Below, one piece after another: positions 1 through 8,443 of a DNA stretch of 64,000 nt. The notes beneath the pieces were generated by a model that was not told where the DNA came from, searched no databases, and saw nothing but the letters and a program-made list of their open reading frames with translations. Numbering within the stretch: the stretch's first letter is position 1; each line of letters starts with the position of its first letter. Source of the DNA: Parasulfitobacter algicola (GTDB lineage: Bacteria; Pseudomonadota; Alphaproteobacteria; Rhodobacterales; Rhodobacteraceae). The translations under genes were made by a program, and so were the position numbers. The stretch covers positions 62,001 through 126,000 of the forward strand of contig NZ_JABUFE010000004.1 of assembly GCF_013315265.1 (NCBI RefSeq), read 5' to 3'.

Positions 1-506
1 CCACGCGCATCAGGTTCACCATAGTCGGCATCAGTGCTTTCATCAGACAGCAATTCCGCCAGCCGCATCAATTGTATTTCACCACTGCGCGGCGGCGCAG
101 CCGAGGCCGTCATGCCAACACGTTCGCCTGCACGCAACAATAAAACAGAGATAGCAAGCGCCAATGTTCGTGCTCGATGCCCCTTGGTTTCAAGGTTTTT
201 ATCCGAACTAAAGTCCATTGATGCCGCACTATCGACCCACATCAATACGCTTTGCGAGATCTGCCATTCTTTTTGCTGAACAAACTGTGCATCGCTTCGG
301 GCTGATCGGCGCCAATCAATCGTACGTAATTCATCGCCTGGCTGTACCGGGCGATATTGCCAAAATTCATCACCCATCCCTGACCGCCTTCGGCCGTGAA
401 TACCCAGCATAACGGTACTTGCCAGATGCTCGGCCGCCGCAAGAAGCGGGGGAAGTGGGCTGGCAAGATCTTCGGCTTGCTGTCTCAGATGGGCAGGTTG
501 GCTCAC
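1..506 (-). CDS. DUF58 domain protein, partial (C-terminus beyond the window edge)
   Basis: Partial gene; about 168 residues are visible. The GTG start overlaps the stop of the MoxR gene by four bases (GTGA), so the two are probably translationally coupled. The protein carries the DUF58 signature: GIHGRRRSGMGDEFWQYRPVQ followed by GDELRTIDWRRSAR near residues 38-69, then a von Willebrand-like segment VLMWVDSAASMDF near residue 90. DUF58 proteins nearly always accompany MoxR ATPases and are thought to act with them in chaperone-like or metal-insertion roles. That role is family knowledge; nothing here names a substrate. Confidence 0.9.
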   Translation of the reverse strand, partial: MSQPAHLRQQAEDLASPLPPLLAAAEHLASTVMLGIHGRRRSGMGDEFWQYRPVQPGDELRTIDWRRSARSDAQFVQQKEWQISQSVLMWVDSAASMDFSSDKNLETKGHRARTLALAISVLLLRAGERVGMTASAAPPRSGEIQLMRLAELLSDESTDADYGEPDAR

Positions 507-1510
507 GCAGCTGCCTCGATCCGAGTGACCTGGGCGGCAACTTGATCAATCAATGCACCCAATTCAACACCACGCGCACGGGCTGAAAACGACAACGCCA
601 TACGATGCATCAGGACAGGCCGCGCCATCTTAATCACGTCATCAGCTGACGGGGCAAGACGACCGTCCAGCAATGCCTGTGCGCGAACAGTCAACATCAA
701 AGCCTGTGCCGCACGCGGTCCGGGACCCCAACTGACACTATCGCGCACAATTTCGGGCGCTTCAGGTTCGTCAGGGCGGCATGCACGGACCAGATCAAGG
801 ATTGTTTCAACAACTGCATCCCCAACAGGCATGCGTCGGATCAGAGTTTGAGCAGCCAAAAGGCTTGTCGTATCAAAGACTTGATGGGATTGCGCATCTT
901 CAATGCCTGTCGTCGACAAAAGAATGTCTCGTTCGGTGTCACGATCCGGGTTTAGTACATCAATTTGCACAAGAAAGCGGTCCAACTGAGCCTCGGGCAG
1001 TGGATATGTGCCCTCTTGCTCAATCGGGTTTTGCGTGGCCAATACGTGGAATGGCATTCCAAGTGCGCGATGCTCACCGGCAACGGTCACTTCTTTTTCC
1101 TGCATCGCCTGCAGAAGTGCCGATTGCGTTCGCGGACTGGCCCGGTTGATCTCATCTGCCATCAATAGCTGACAAAAGATCGGGCCTTCGATAAATCTGA
1201 AACTACGACTACCGTCTTCACCAGTCTCAAGAACCTCGGACCCAAGAATATCGGCGGGCATCAAATCGGGGGTGAACTGGATGCGGTTTCCGGTCAGCCC
1301 CATAACGGTCGACAATGTATCCACCAGACGTGTCTTACCCAAGCCAGGTTGACCGATCAGCAACCCGTGACCGCCACAAATCAGCGATGTCAAAGTCAGG
1401 TCAACGACCCGTTCCTGACCAATAAACCGGTTGGTGATCGAGGCTTTCGCCTCGGCCAATTTCGCACCTAAAGCGTCAATCTCAGCAACAAGTGCGTCTG
1501 TATCGGCCAT
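503..1510 (-). CDS. MoxR-family AAA+ ATPase
   Basis: AAA+ ATPase of 335 residues, the usual MoxR length. Walker A is GQPGLGKT at residues 53-60, Walker B with the sensor helix is LLMADEINRASPRTQSALLQ near residue 115, and sensor 1 is LATQNP near 160. A GGAGGA ribosome site lies 7-8 bases before the ATG. It precedes the DUF58 gene on the minus strand and is divergent from a DUF1285 gene, the standard Rhodobacterales arrangement. MoxR proteins help mature other proteins or complexes; the client here is unknown. Confidence 0.93.
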   Translation of the reverse strand: MADTDALVAEIDALGAKLAEAKASITNRFIGQERVVDLTLTSLICGGHGLLIGQPGLGKTRLVDTLSTVMGLTGNRIQFTPDLMPADILGSEVLETGEDGSRSFRFIEGPIFCQLLMADEINRASPRTQSALLQAMQEKEVTVAGEHRALGMPFHVLATQNPIEQEGTYPLPEAQLDRFLVQIDVLNPDRDTERDILLSTTGIEDAQSHQVFDTTSLLAAQTLIRRMPVGDAVVETILDLVRACRPDEPEAPEIVRDSVSWGPGPRAAQALMLTVRAQALLDGRLAPSADDVIKMARPVLMHRMALSFSARARGVELGALIDQVAAQVTRIEAAA

Positions 1511-1566
1511 GACAAATCCTCCAAATCACATTATGTCTTACAAAGCAGATATCATTCCAAAGACAA

Positions 1567-2163
1567 ATGGCAAAACGAATGAGTGGACAAAACATTGTGA
1601 CCCCATCGGCGGAAAGCCTTGCAGCATCGGCAAAAGCTGCCTCAAAAACAGGCATTCCACCTGTTCATAAGTGGAATCCCCCGTTTTGTGGCGACTTGGA
1701 TATGCAGATAAAACGGGACGGAACTTGGTTTTATCAAGGCACACCGATTGGTCGTCCGGGCTTGGTACGACTGTTTTCGACGATTTTACGAAAAGACGGG
1801 GATCAGTATTTCCTTGTGACCCCGGTTGAAAAGGTCGGCATTCAGGTTGAGGACGCCCCTTTTGTTGCTATTGATTTTACTCAAGAAAATAATGATTTAA
1901 GATTTTTCACCAATGTCGGGGACGAAGCTGTGGCGGGGCCTGTTCATCCGATCCGCGTGGCGATGGACCCGCAAACGAATGAACCGTCGCCGTATGTTTT
2001 GATCCGCGCCAACCTTGAAGCACTGATAGATCGAAAAAGTTTTTACCGCCTTGTTGATCTGGGGCAGGAAGGTCAACATGACGGGGTGGCATGGTTCGGG
2101 GTGCGATCAGGTGGGCAGTTTTTCCCAATCATTCCGATGGCAGACTTGGATAATTCACTTTGA
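1567..2163 (+). CDS. DUF1285 domain protein
   Basis: Protein of about 198 residues matching DUF1285: PPFCGDLDMQIKRDGTWFYQGTPIGRPGLVRLFSTIL is split over residues 39-75, followed by RKDGDQYFLVTPVEK and VEDAPFVAIDF. The family is small and soluble with unknown biochemical function. It is divergent from moxR with a 56-base gap holding both promoters. No good ribosome site precedes the ATG at 1567, and a second ATG at 1579 is possible. The stop overlaps the start of the broken DUF2798 frame. Confidence 0.85.
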   Translation: MAKRMSGQNIVTPSAESLAASAKAASKTGIPPVHKWNPPFCGDLDMQIKRDGTWFYQGTPIGRPGLVRLFSTILRKDGDQYFLVTPVEKVGIQVEDAPFVAIDFTQENNDLRFFTNVGDEAVAGPVHPIRVAMDPQTNEPSPYVLIRANLEALIDRKSFYRLVDLGQEGQHDGVAWFGVRSGGQFFPIIPMADLDNSL

Positions 2164-2432
2164 TTCCAGAACGTTACGCGCACATCGCGTTTAGCTTCGT
2201 GGTGTCAGGCATGATGTCGTTCATCGTTTCGGCAGTGGTTACATTTCGCAATATCGGGGCCGCAGAAGGCTTTGTCGCGATCTGGTTTTCAGGATGGATA
2301 TCGAGCTGAATCATCGCATTTCCGACGGTATTGATCGTTGTCCCGATTGCACGAAAAATTGCTAGTGCGTTAACAATAAAAAAAGCCCGAGCACGCAGTT
2401 TTGTATATTTTGTACACGGGTTTTGTACTTAA
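2160..2432 (+). pseudogene. DUF2798-like membrane protein, interrupted by a stop
   Basis: A reading frame starting with TTG at 2160, overlapping the DUF1285 stop, encodes a DUF2798-like sequence: YAHIAFSFVVSGMMSFIVS, then TFRNIGAAEGFVAIWFSGW. An in-frame TGA at 2307-2309 follows ISS where family members typically have tryptophan (my recollection of the family pattern), and the frame then continues with IIAFPTVLIVVPIARKI before a TAA at 2430-2432. So one base change (TGG to TGA) would explain the break. It may instead be a 49-residue product or a sequencing error. Two hydrophobic segments flank the stop. Confidence 0.5.
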
Positions 2433-2447
2433 ATTTTTGTACAAAAC
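2420..2447. repeat. Inverted repeat within a TTGTAC-rich stretch
   Basis: GTTTTGTAC at 2420-2428 and GTACAAAAC at 2439-2447 are perfect 9-base inverted arms around a 10-base AT loop. The hexamer TTGTAC occurs three times in register, at 2410, 2423 and 2437 (steps of 13 and 14 bases). It may be an operator or a hairpin. There is no adjacent T-tract strong enough to call it a terminator. Confidence 0.5.
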
Positions 2448-2756
2448 TTTTAATATGCTGGATCAGCCCGGGTTCCTGATTTATTTTATGGTCTGGGATG
2501 AATAAGAGGCCTTGTTTTCATCTTCGCCCTGATGTGCCCGGTGTTTTTATGAAATCCGGGATGCTCAATAGCCATGGGAAACACAACATCAGATAACTTC
2601 AGCCTTTGCGTCGTGAACTGATCCAAAATCGGCAAATCAGATCTTAGTGCAAGATTTTGCAATATGTAAGAAAGGCGGTTAATGGTTAACTTCGTTTCAA
2701 ACTCAGTGTTTAGCTGATCTTGCTGCTTGCCATAGTTAATATCGCATTATGAACCG
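2433..2756. other. Gene-free stretch downstream of the DUF2798 relic
   Basis: About 320 bases, AT-richer than the flanks. I see no credible coding frame longer than about 25 codons. It holds the right arm of the TTGTAC inverted repeat and a CCGGG/CCCGG pairing near 2539-2563. It lies between the plus-strand relic and the 3' end of the minus-strand gene at 2757. Confidence 0.6.
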
Positions 2757-3125
2757 CTAAGGCGAAGAATGATCCGTTTCTACCACCCGCGCATATGCAC
2801 ATTTGGCTTCCTTAATAGAGACTTTAGTTTCAAAATATACATGTGTTACATTACTTCGGGAGTTCGCATATTTCTGCGAGATCACTTCCCCGTCTGCACC
2901 AAAAACTTGGCAGATCATCAAATCACCAAATGAGGTGTTTGGCACCATTACCTCGTATGGATGTTCCGTGAACGTGGAATAGGTTTTAAGTTTAACACCT
3001 TGGATGAGCTCGTAGGTAACCTCAAAGCTATCTTGTGATTTGCCGCCCCACAGATCGGCCTTCACCGAGCTACTTAAGCAAACCAGAGCGACAAAAATTC
3101 GCGAAATCTTACTCGGAAAATTCAT
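2757..3125 (-). CDS. Small exported protein of unknown function
   Basis: Not recognised. The chosen ATG at 3125 gives about 122 residues with a clear signal peptide: MNFPSK, a hydrophobic stretch IFVALVCL, then SSSVKA before DLWGG, a plausible signal peptidase I site. GGAG lies 11 bases upstream. An in-frame start at 3161 would add 12 residues and spoil the signal. The mature part is about 98 residues with two cysteines (ICQVFG and KCAYAR) that could form a disulfide. It is monocistronic and lies in AT-richer DNA with codon use unlike the neighbours, which suggests acquired DNA. Confidence 0.6.
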   Translation of the reverse strand: MNFPSKISRIFVALVCLSSSVKADLWGGKSQDSFEVTYELIQGVKLKTYSTFTEHPYEVMVPNTSFGDLMICQVFGADGEVISQKYANSRSNVTHVYFETKVSIKEAKCAYARVVETDHSSP

Positions 3126-3553
3126 TGAAAATATATCTCCGGAAACTTCTGTTACGCTCACCCTACTATTTTGTCAGAATTGAGGCCTTAAGAAAAAGCT
3201 AGACGTTCTTATTCAAAGGAACTTTCGGCGATCCAAGAGTGGAAATTCAGCACGCTTTTGTAATTGGCAATTTTGTCTCATAAATATTGATCAGCGACGT
3301 GGTCTTGATGATCCGCTTCGGGTCAAAATGCATGATGCTTGGGTTAACAATGTCTGACGCGCGGGTGTCGTTGATTTAGAGCAGCGCTTGTTTCACAAGT
3401 CGACGTTGTGTGGCGTTCCGCAAGGCCATATCATCAACCGGATATCCACGTACCGACAGCTGATATGTTTAATATGAATGCAGTTTCGTGAATAATCCTG
3501 TGATCCAGATCGAAACGCTTTATCTGGATTGGATGACCCAATAGGGTCGCATT
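3126..3553. other. Intergenic stretch with a possible minus-strand gene relic
   Basis: About 430 bases without an intact gene. On the minus strand, 3468 to 3247 stays in one frame except for a TAA at 3376-3378: the first part reads YQLSVRGYPVDDMALRN onward, the second NPSIMHFDPKRIIKTTSLIN. Their protein-like composition suggests a decayed gene, but I do not recognise the family and chance is possible. The rest shows nothing recognisable. Confidence 0.3.
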
Positions 3554-3940
3554 ATGAATCCGGAAAACGATATTGCAGCGGCCTATGATGCGTTTCCCAA
3601 AGACGTTCGGAACGTGTTGCTGGAATTGCGCAGGCTGATCCTGACAACGGCCATAGACACCAAAGAGGTGAGCGCGGTGACCGAGGCTTTGAAATGGGGG
3701 CAACCGTCATATTTGACTAAAACCGGCACAACAATTCGTCTTGGACGTGATAAGGCCAGCGGGCGACCTGCGATTTTTGTGCATTGTCAGACCAGTCTGG
3801 TGGGTGAATTTCGCGACATGTTTCCGGGTGTTTTCGATTTTCAGGGCAATCGCGCCGTGATCCTGAAAGATGATGTGGGCAGTGTGATCAAGCCACTTCA
3901 GCTGTGTATTTCAGCAGCACTGACGTACCACCAAAGGTAG
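3554..3940 (+). CDS. DUF1801 domain protein
   Basis: Protein of 128 residues with the DUF1801 (YdhG-like) pattern: an N-terminal helix AAYDAFPKDVRNVLLELRRLI, then VTEALKWGQPSYLTK, then an alternating strand region with HCQTSLVGEFRDMFP and a helix at the end. The family has an SCP2/cystatin-like small fold and no assigned reaction. It stands alone upstream of an ABC importer, with a 163-base gap to it. No strong ribosome site is visible before the ATG. Confidence 0.85.
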   Translation: MNPENDIAAAYDAFPKDVRNVLLELRRLILTTAIDTKEVSAVTEALKWGQPSYLTKTGTTIRLGRDKASGRPAIFVHCQTSLVGEFRDMFPGVFDFQGNRAVILKDDVGSVIKPLQLCISAALTYHQR

Positions 3941-4103
3941 CCAATTAAATTTGCGATTGCCTGTTTTGTGAGCACTTTGCTGATTTATACAGCGAACACA
4001 ATCACGGGTTGCCAATTAAAACAACGAATGACGCAACAGCCCTGCCGGAACTTTGTGCGACTGCTAGGTGTTTGTAAAATTAGAAACAAACGGAGATTTC
4101 AAA

Positions 4104-5111
4104 ATGATCAAAGCCTCACTGACCGCAGCGATAGCGGCGTTGTCGCTTGCAACTGTAACGCAGGCCGATACAAATGCGAACTTTACGCTGGACTGGAAAT
4201 TCGAAGGACCGGCGGCGCCCTATTTTCTGGCCGTAGATAACGGTCATTTTGCTGAACAGGGGCTGAATGTTGATATTTCGGCCGGTCAGGGATCACTTGA
4301 TGCTATTCCCAAAGTGGCCACAGGGGCGTTTCCGTTCGGATTTGCTGATATAAATTCGCTGATCAAGTTTCTGGATCAAAACCCGGATGCACCTGTCACA
4401 GCGGTGATGATGGTCTATGACAAGCCGCCTTTTGCCGTGATCGGGCGTAAAAGTCAGGGGATCAACGGGATCGACGACCTAGAAGGTTCTGTTCTGGGCG
4501 CGCCGCCCCCTGATGGCGCTTGGGCGCAATTTCCGATTTTCGCGGCGGAAAACGGAATTGATGTCGGTCAGATCGATGTACGCCCCGTAGGCTTTCCTAC
4601 GCGCGAACCGATGCTGGCTGCTGGCGAAGTTGACAGTGTTACGGGCTTTTCGTTTTCATCTTATCTGAATTTGGTGCGTTTGGGCGTACCGGAAGACGAT
4701 CTGACAACTATCCTGATGGCGGATCACGGGGTCGAACTGTACGGCAATGCGATTATCGTGAATACGGATTTTGCCGAAGCCAACCCAGAGATCGTGACCG
4801 GTTTTCTGACTGCCGTTGCCGCCGGTTGGCGGGACGCGATTGCAAATCCGCAGGCGGGTGCCGAAGCTGTGATTGCGCGCAATCCGGCAGGCGATGTTGA
4901 ATTTGAAACCCTTCGATTGTCATTGGCGATTGCGTCAAATGTACTGACGGAACATACCGCAGAAAATGGTATGGGCCGGATCGATGCGGACCGCTTTGCA
5001 CGGGCCTTGGCACAACTGGCCACCACGTATGAATTTCAGATCACAACGGATGCGCCGCAGTATTTCACCAACGATTACCTGCCTGCGGCCGAATTACTGA
5101 CGCTGCAATAG
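4104..5111 (+). CDS. ABC transporter substrate-binding protein, NMT1/THI5-like
   Basis: Periplasmic binding protein of about 335 residues. The ATG at 4104 is chosen because CGGAG lies 8 bases upstream and it opens a signal peptide (MIKASLTAAIAALSLATVTQA, cleavage before DTNANF). The mature protein follows the NMT1/THI5-like pattern: FTLDWKFEGPAAPYFLAVDNG, GHFAEQGLNVDI, FGFADINSLIKF, GAPPPDGAW. Relatives bind thiamine pyrimidine precursors, taurine or sulfonates; the ligand is not fixed by sequence. The ATPase gene starts at the base after its stop. Confidence 0.88.
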   Translation: MIKASLTAAIAALSLATVTQADTNANFTLDWKFEGPAAPYFLAVDNGHFAEQGLNVDISAGQGSLDAIPKVATGAFPFGFADINSLIKFLDQNPDAPVTAVMMVYDKPPFAVIGRKSQGINGIDDLEGSVLGAPPPDGAWAQFPIFAAENGIDVGQIDVRPVGFPTREPMLAAGEVDSVTGFSFSSYLNLVRLGVPEDDLTTILMADHGVELYGNAIIVNTDFAEANPEIVTGFLTAVAAGWRDAIANPQAGAEAVIARNPAGDVEFETLRLSLAIASNVLTEHTAENGMGRIDADRFARALAQLATTYEFQITTDAPQYFTNDYLPAAELLTLQ

Positions 5112-5903
5112 ATGCCTGTTCCGATTGAACTGCGCGCTGTCACGCACGCCTATCGTACCGACAGCGGGCCGTTACCGGTGCTGCGGGATCTGAACATCAA
5201 GATGGCCGAGGGCAGCTTTACCGCTGTTGTCGGCCCATCGGGTTGCGGCAAGTCAACGCTGACGCGGCTGATTGCGGGCCTGATGCGCCCGGACGAAGGG
5301 CAGGTTTGGCTGGGTGGCGAAATCATCAGATCGCCCCGGTCTACAGTGGGAATGGCGTTTCAAAACCCAGTGCTGTTGGAATGGCGGACGATTTTGCAAA
5401 ACGTGATGCTGCCGCTTGAGATCGTGAAAAATTCGCTTAGTCGGGCGCAGCGTGAAGATCGCGCGCGGGCGCTTCTGGCGCTGGTCGGGCTAGAAGGCTT
5501 TGAAGACAAGCGCCCGTCGGAACTGTCGGGCGGTATGCGCCAACGTGCATCGCTGTGCCGGTCGATCGTGCATCGTCCGCAGGTATTGATATTAGACGAA
5601 CCGTTTGGCGCGCTGGATGCGTTTACCCGCGAAGATCTATGGCAAACGATGCATGATTTGCGGGCAGAAGAGCCCTTTACCTGCCTGCTGATCACCCATG
5701 ATCTGCGCGAAAGCGTGTTTCTGGCCGATGATGTGGTCGTTTTGTCCGGCCGACCTGCCACGGCGCAATATCGGTTGCCTGTTACATTTCAAGACAAACG
5801 CAGCCTGAATGATCTTTACACGCCTGCAGCGGTCGAAATGCTGGCGACATTGCGTCATCAGATTGAGATTGCCCAAGGCCGCACGACCGAGACCGCCGCA
5901 TGA
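5112..5903 (+). CDS. ABC transporter ATP-binding protein (NitT/TauT type)
   Basis: Cytoplasmic ATPase of 263 residues. Walker A is GPSGCGKST (residues 41-49), the Q-loop is MAFQNPVLLEWRT, the signature is LSGGMRQRAS, Walker B is LILDEPFGALD and the H-loop is LLITHD. These match the SsuB/TauB/NrtD group that partners NMT1-like binding proteins. Its ATG follows directly on the TAG of the binding-protein gene, and its TGA overlaps the permease ATG (ATGA), so the three genes are one operon. Confidence 0.93.
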   Translation: MPVPIELRAVTHAYRTDSGPLPVLRDLNIKMAEGSFTAVVGPSGCGKSTLTRLIAGLMRPDEGQVWLGGEIIRSPRSTVGMAFQNPVLLEWRTILQNVMLPLEIVKNSLSRAQREDRARALLALVGLEGFEDKRPSELSGGMRQRASLCRSIVHRPQVLILDEPFGALDAFTREDLWQTMHDLRAEEPFTCLLITHDLRESVFLADDVVVLSGRPATAQYRLPVTFQDKRSLNDLYTPAAVEMLATLRHQIEIAQGRTTETAA

Positions 5904-6664
5904 ACACATTCCGCAAAATCGCCGTACCCGTAGGCGCGATCATGATCTTTCTGCTGTTTTGGGAATGGTTGGTTTGGGTGAATGACTGGCCGAATTATAA
6001 AATGGCCTCGCCTTCGGATTTGTGGCCTGCATTTTGGCGATTTCGGTGGTTGTTTCTGGAATACAGTTGGCAGACGCTTTGGCGCACGGTTGCAGGTTTG
6101 GGGCTGGCTGTGGTCGTTGGCACCGGGATCGGCATGATCATGGGATTTTCGCGGGTTGCGCGCGAAGCCCTTTATCCGCTGCTTGTGGGCTTTAACGCTA
6201 TTCCCAAAGCGACCATCGTACCTGTGATTGCGCTGATGTTTGTGGGCCAGCACGATATGAATACGATCCTGATAGCCTTTATGATCAGCTTTTTCCCGAT
6301 TGCCGTATCGGTATCGATTGGGCTGTCAACGCTTGAGCCAGAATACCGCGATATCCTGCGATCGCTTGGCGCGTCGCAGTTCACCGTCTTCTGGAAAATC
6401 GCCTTGCCCAAAACGCTGCCGGAATTCTTTGGTGCGCTCAAGGTTGCCGTCACGCTTGCGTTTATCGGCACTAACCTGATGGAGATCGTTGAGCCGCACG
6501 GCAAAGGGCTGGGCCATCTGTTCGACAGCGGCAAGATCAATGCAGATTACCCACTGATGTTTGCGGTTCTGATTGCCTTGGCAGTGCTGGGGATTTTGTT
6601 GTTTTATGTAGTGGTCGCGCTGGAAAAAATCTTTGCTGGATGGGCGGAACGCAGCCCAAATTAG
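5900..6664 (+). CDS. ABC transporter permease (NitT/TauT type)
   Basis: Integral membrane permease of 254 residues with about six hydrophobic segments, beginning IAVPVGAIMIFLLFWEWLV. The EAA loop that docks on the ATPase is EYRDILRSLGASQFTVFWKI near residue 150. Starts within the ATGA overlap with the ATPase gene. Only one permease gene is present, consistent with a homodimer. Last gene of the importer operon; a 71-base gap with an inverted repeat separates it from the converging histidine kinase. Confidence 0.92.
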   Translation: MNTFRKIAVPVGAIMIFLLFWEWLVWVNDWPNYKMASPSDLWPAFWRFRWLFLEYSWQTLWRTVAGLGLAVVVGTGIGMIMGFSRVAREALYPLLVGFNAIPKATIVPVIALMFVGQHDMNTILIAFMISFFPIAVSVSIGLSTLEPEYRDILRSLGASQFTVFWKIALPKTLPEFFGALKVAVTLAFIGTNLMEIVEPHGKGLGHLFDSGKINADYPLMFAVLIALAVLGILLFYVVVALEKIFAGWAERSPN

Positions 6665-6684
6665 CGGACTGGCTAGATCTATGA

Positions 6685-6708
6685 GGTCTCGGATCAAATC
6701 CGGGACTG
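6685..6708. repeat. Inverted repeat between converging genes, possible bidirectional terminator
   Basis: GGTCTCGGAT and ATCCGGGACT pair around a CAA loop, 8 of 10 positions plus a perfect CGGAT/ATCCG core. Similar GGATCAAATCC-type palindromes recur between genes in alphaproteobacteria. A TTTT run follows about ten bases later at 6720. It sits between the 3' ends of the permease and kinase genes. Confidence 0.4.
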
Positions 6709-6735
6709 CTGTGGGCGTCGTTTTAAGAGTGCTCA

Positions 6736-7701
6736 TCAGAACTGGATATCGAAACGCGCACCAGTTGGGCTTTGGACATGATCGATTTGCGCACCGCGCG
6801 TGTTCAGCAGGCTTACCACGATGCTAAGTCCCATACCGGTTCCGCCATCCCCCCGGCGTGTAGTGAAAAACGGATCGAAAATGCGGGTTTGATTACCTGG
6901 TGAAATGCCGGGGCCGTTATCTTGAATGCTAAGAATCAGGCTATCGGATGCGGTCAGTTGGATTGATGTCGCACCGTGCTGGACGGCGTTTTGGATAAGA
7001 TGTGTCAGAACAATCACCAACCCTTCGGACAACAAGGGCAACGTGATTGTGCCGCCCTGTATCGAAAGTGTCAGCGCAGGGAAGGCCTGTTTCAGCCGGG
7101 GTGCGATAACATCCAGTGTCGTGGTGCCGTCGGGCAATGGTTCACGGGCGGCGGCCAGTTCGCGCATCGCTTCCAGCAACGCGCCCATGCGGCGTGTGGC
7201 CTGCTGCATTGAGTCTGCAAGTTGCGAACGTTCTTCGGGTGACAGATCCTCTTGCAGCAATTCGGCCGCCCCTTGTAGGGTTGTCAGTGGTGATTTCAAT
7301 TCGTGTGTGACGTGATTGGTATAGGTGCGCACGGACGCTTCGCGATCATGCAGGGTGTTGGCCATATCCAGTATGGCTTGCCCCAATTCACGTAATTCCT
7401 GGGTGCCATAATGCGGCAGCGGTTCAGTGATATCCAGATTTCCAGCCTCAAGCGCCTTGGCACGGTCTGCCAGTGTCGTGATGGGGCGCAACAAAACGCG
7501 GGTTAGGACGTATCCAAGAAACAAAGTAAAAACCACAGTGATCACAACGATCAATATGGCCCCGACCGATTGCCCTAAATCCCGTGTTAGATAGGGCAAA
7601 GTGATCAATCCAATGATCGGAATGCATAGAACAGCGGTCAAAGTGGCCCCCAACACCAGCCCAAGCGAAGGACGCCATTTTTCGTTTATGTTGCGCGGCA
7701 T
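6736..7701 (-). CDS. Two-component sensor histidine kinase (HAMP, HisKA, HATPase_c)
   Basis: Kinase of 321 residues. Two membrane segments (about residues 13-36 and 46-66) are joined by only about ten residues, so there is no periplasmic sensor domain. HAMP follows (VLLRPITTLADRAKALEAG), then the H-box NHVTHELKSPLTTLQG with His133 as likely phosphate acceptor, the N-box HLIQNAVQHGA, the G1 box DNGPGISPG and the G2 box GTGMGLSIV. The start overlaps the 3' end of the response-regulator gene by 16 bases. Signals are likely sensed within the membrane or from a partner protein. Confidence 0.92.
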   Translation of the reverse strand: MPRNINEKWRPSLGLVLGATLTAVLCIPIIGLITLPYLTRDLGQSVGAILIVVITVVFTLFLGYVLTRVLLRPITTLADRAKALEAGNLDITEPLPHYGTQELRELGQAILDMANTLHDREASVRTYTNHVTHELKSPLTTLQGAAELLQEDLSPEERSQLADSMQQATRRMGALLEAMRELAAAREPLPDGTTTLDVIAPRLKQAFPALTLSIQGGTITLPLLSEGLVIVLTHLIQNAVQHGATSIQLTASDSLILSIQDNGPGISPGNQTRIFDPFFTTRRGDGGTGMGLSIVVSLLNTRGAQIDHVQSPTGARFDIQF

Positions 7702-8378
7702 TCGCCCATCCGAACGCCCACACCATGGACGGTTTCGATGGCATCGACGCAGCCCGCATCCGCCAGTTTGCGACGCAGATTACGCAGGTGACTGTCAAGC
7801 GTACGATCCGAGACATGAATGTTTGTGCCATAGACTGCATCGGTCAGTTGCGGACGCGGCGAAATTTGATCAGGTCGTTGCATCAGCTTGGCCAGTATCG
7901 CCATTTCAGTGGCAGTCAGTGTTACCGTTTCACCGGCCACCGCGCAAAAATGGCGCGTCGCGTCGATTTCCAGCGTTCCGTGCTTTTGGGCCTCTGTGAT
8001 CTTGGGGGTGCCATTTGTACGCTTTAGAATGGCTTTTATCCGGGCCACCAGTTCGCGGGGCGAAAAAGGTTTGGTGACATAATCATCGGCACCCATTTCA
8101 AAACCCAGAACGCGGTCAATTTCGTCATCGCGCGCGGTCAGAAACAAAATAGGGATGTTGTTGTTCGCGCGGATACGGCGGCAGACCTCAAGCCCGTCCA
8201 TTTCAGGCATCCCGATATCCAGAACCATAAGATCAGGCGTCTGGCGATCCACTTCGCGCAAGGCGGCGGCGCCATCATTGGCCAGGCGCACAGCATATCC
8301 GGCCTTGCCAAGTGCAATGCGCAACAGGTCGCGGATTTGCGGGTCATCATCAACAATCAGGATTTGGGTATCGGTCAT
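7686..8378 (-). CDS. OmpR-family response regulator
   Basis: Response regulator of 230 residues from the ATG at 8378 (an in-frame ATG at 8411 has no better ribosome site). The receiver has the acidic pair D10/D11, phospho-acceptor D54 in MVLDIGMPEMDG, Thr in LFLTARD and Lys in DDYVTKPFSP. The C-terminal winged helix ends TVHGVGVRMG, where most relatives have RGxGYR. It pairs with the kinase gene it overlaps. Divergent from the glycosyltransferase gene, whose promoter region it shares. The regulon is not identifiable. Confidence 0.92.
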   Translation of the reverse strand: MTDTQILIVDDDPQIRDLLRIALGKAGYAVRLANDGAAALREVDRQTPDLMVLDIGMPEMDGLEVCRRIRANNNIPILFLTARDDEIDRVLGFEMGADDYVTKPFSPRELVARIKAILKRTNGTPKITEAQKHGTLEIDATRHFCAVAGETVTLTATEMAILAKLMQRPDQISPRPQLTDAVYGTNIHVSDRTLDSHLRNLRRKLADAGCVDAIETVHGVGVRMGECRAT

Positions 8379-8443
8379 AGGGCCATCTTTTTGCAGCTTT
8401 CGGATAGTCATAGCAGGTAATCACGAGCTGTGCAGCCCAAGCT

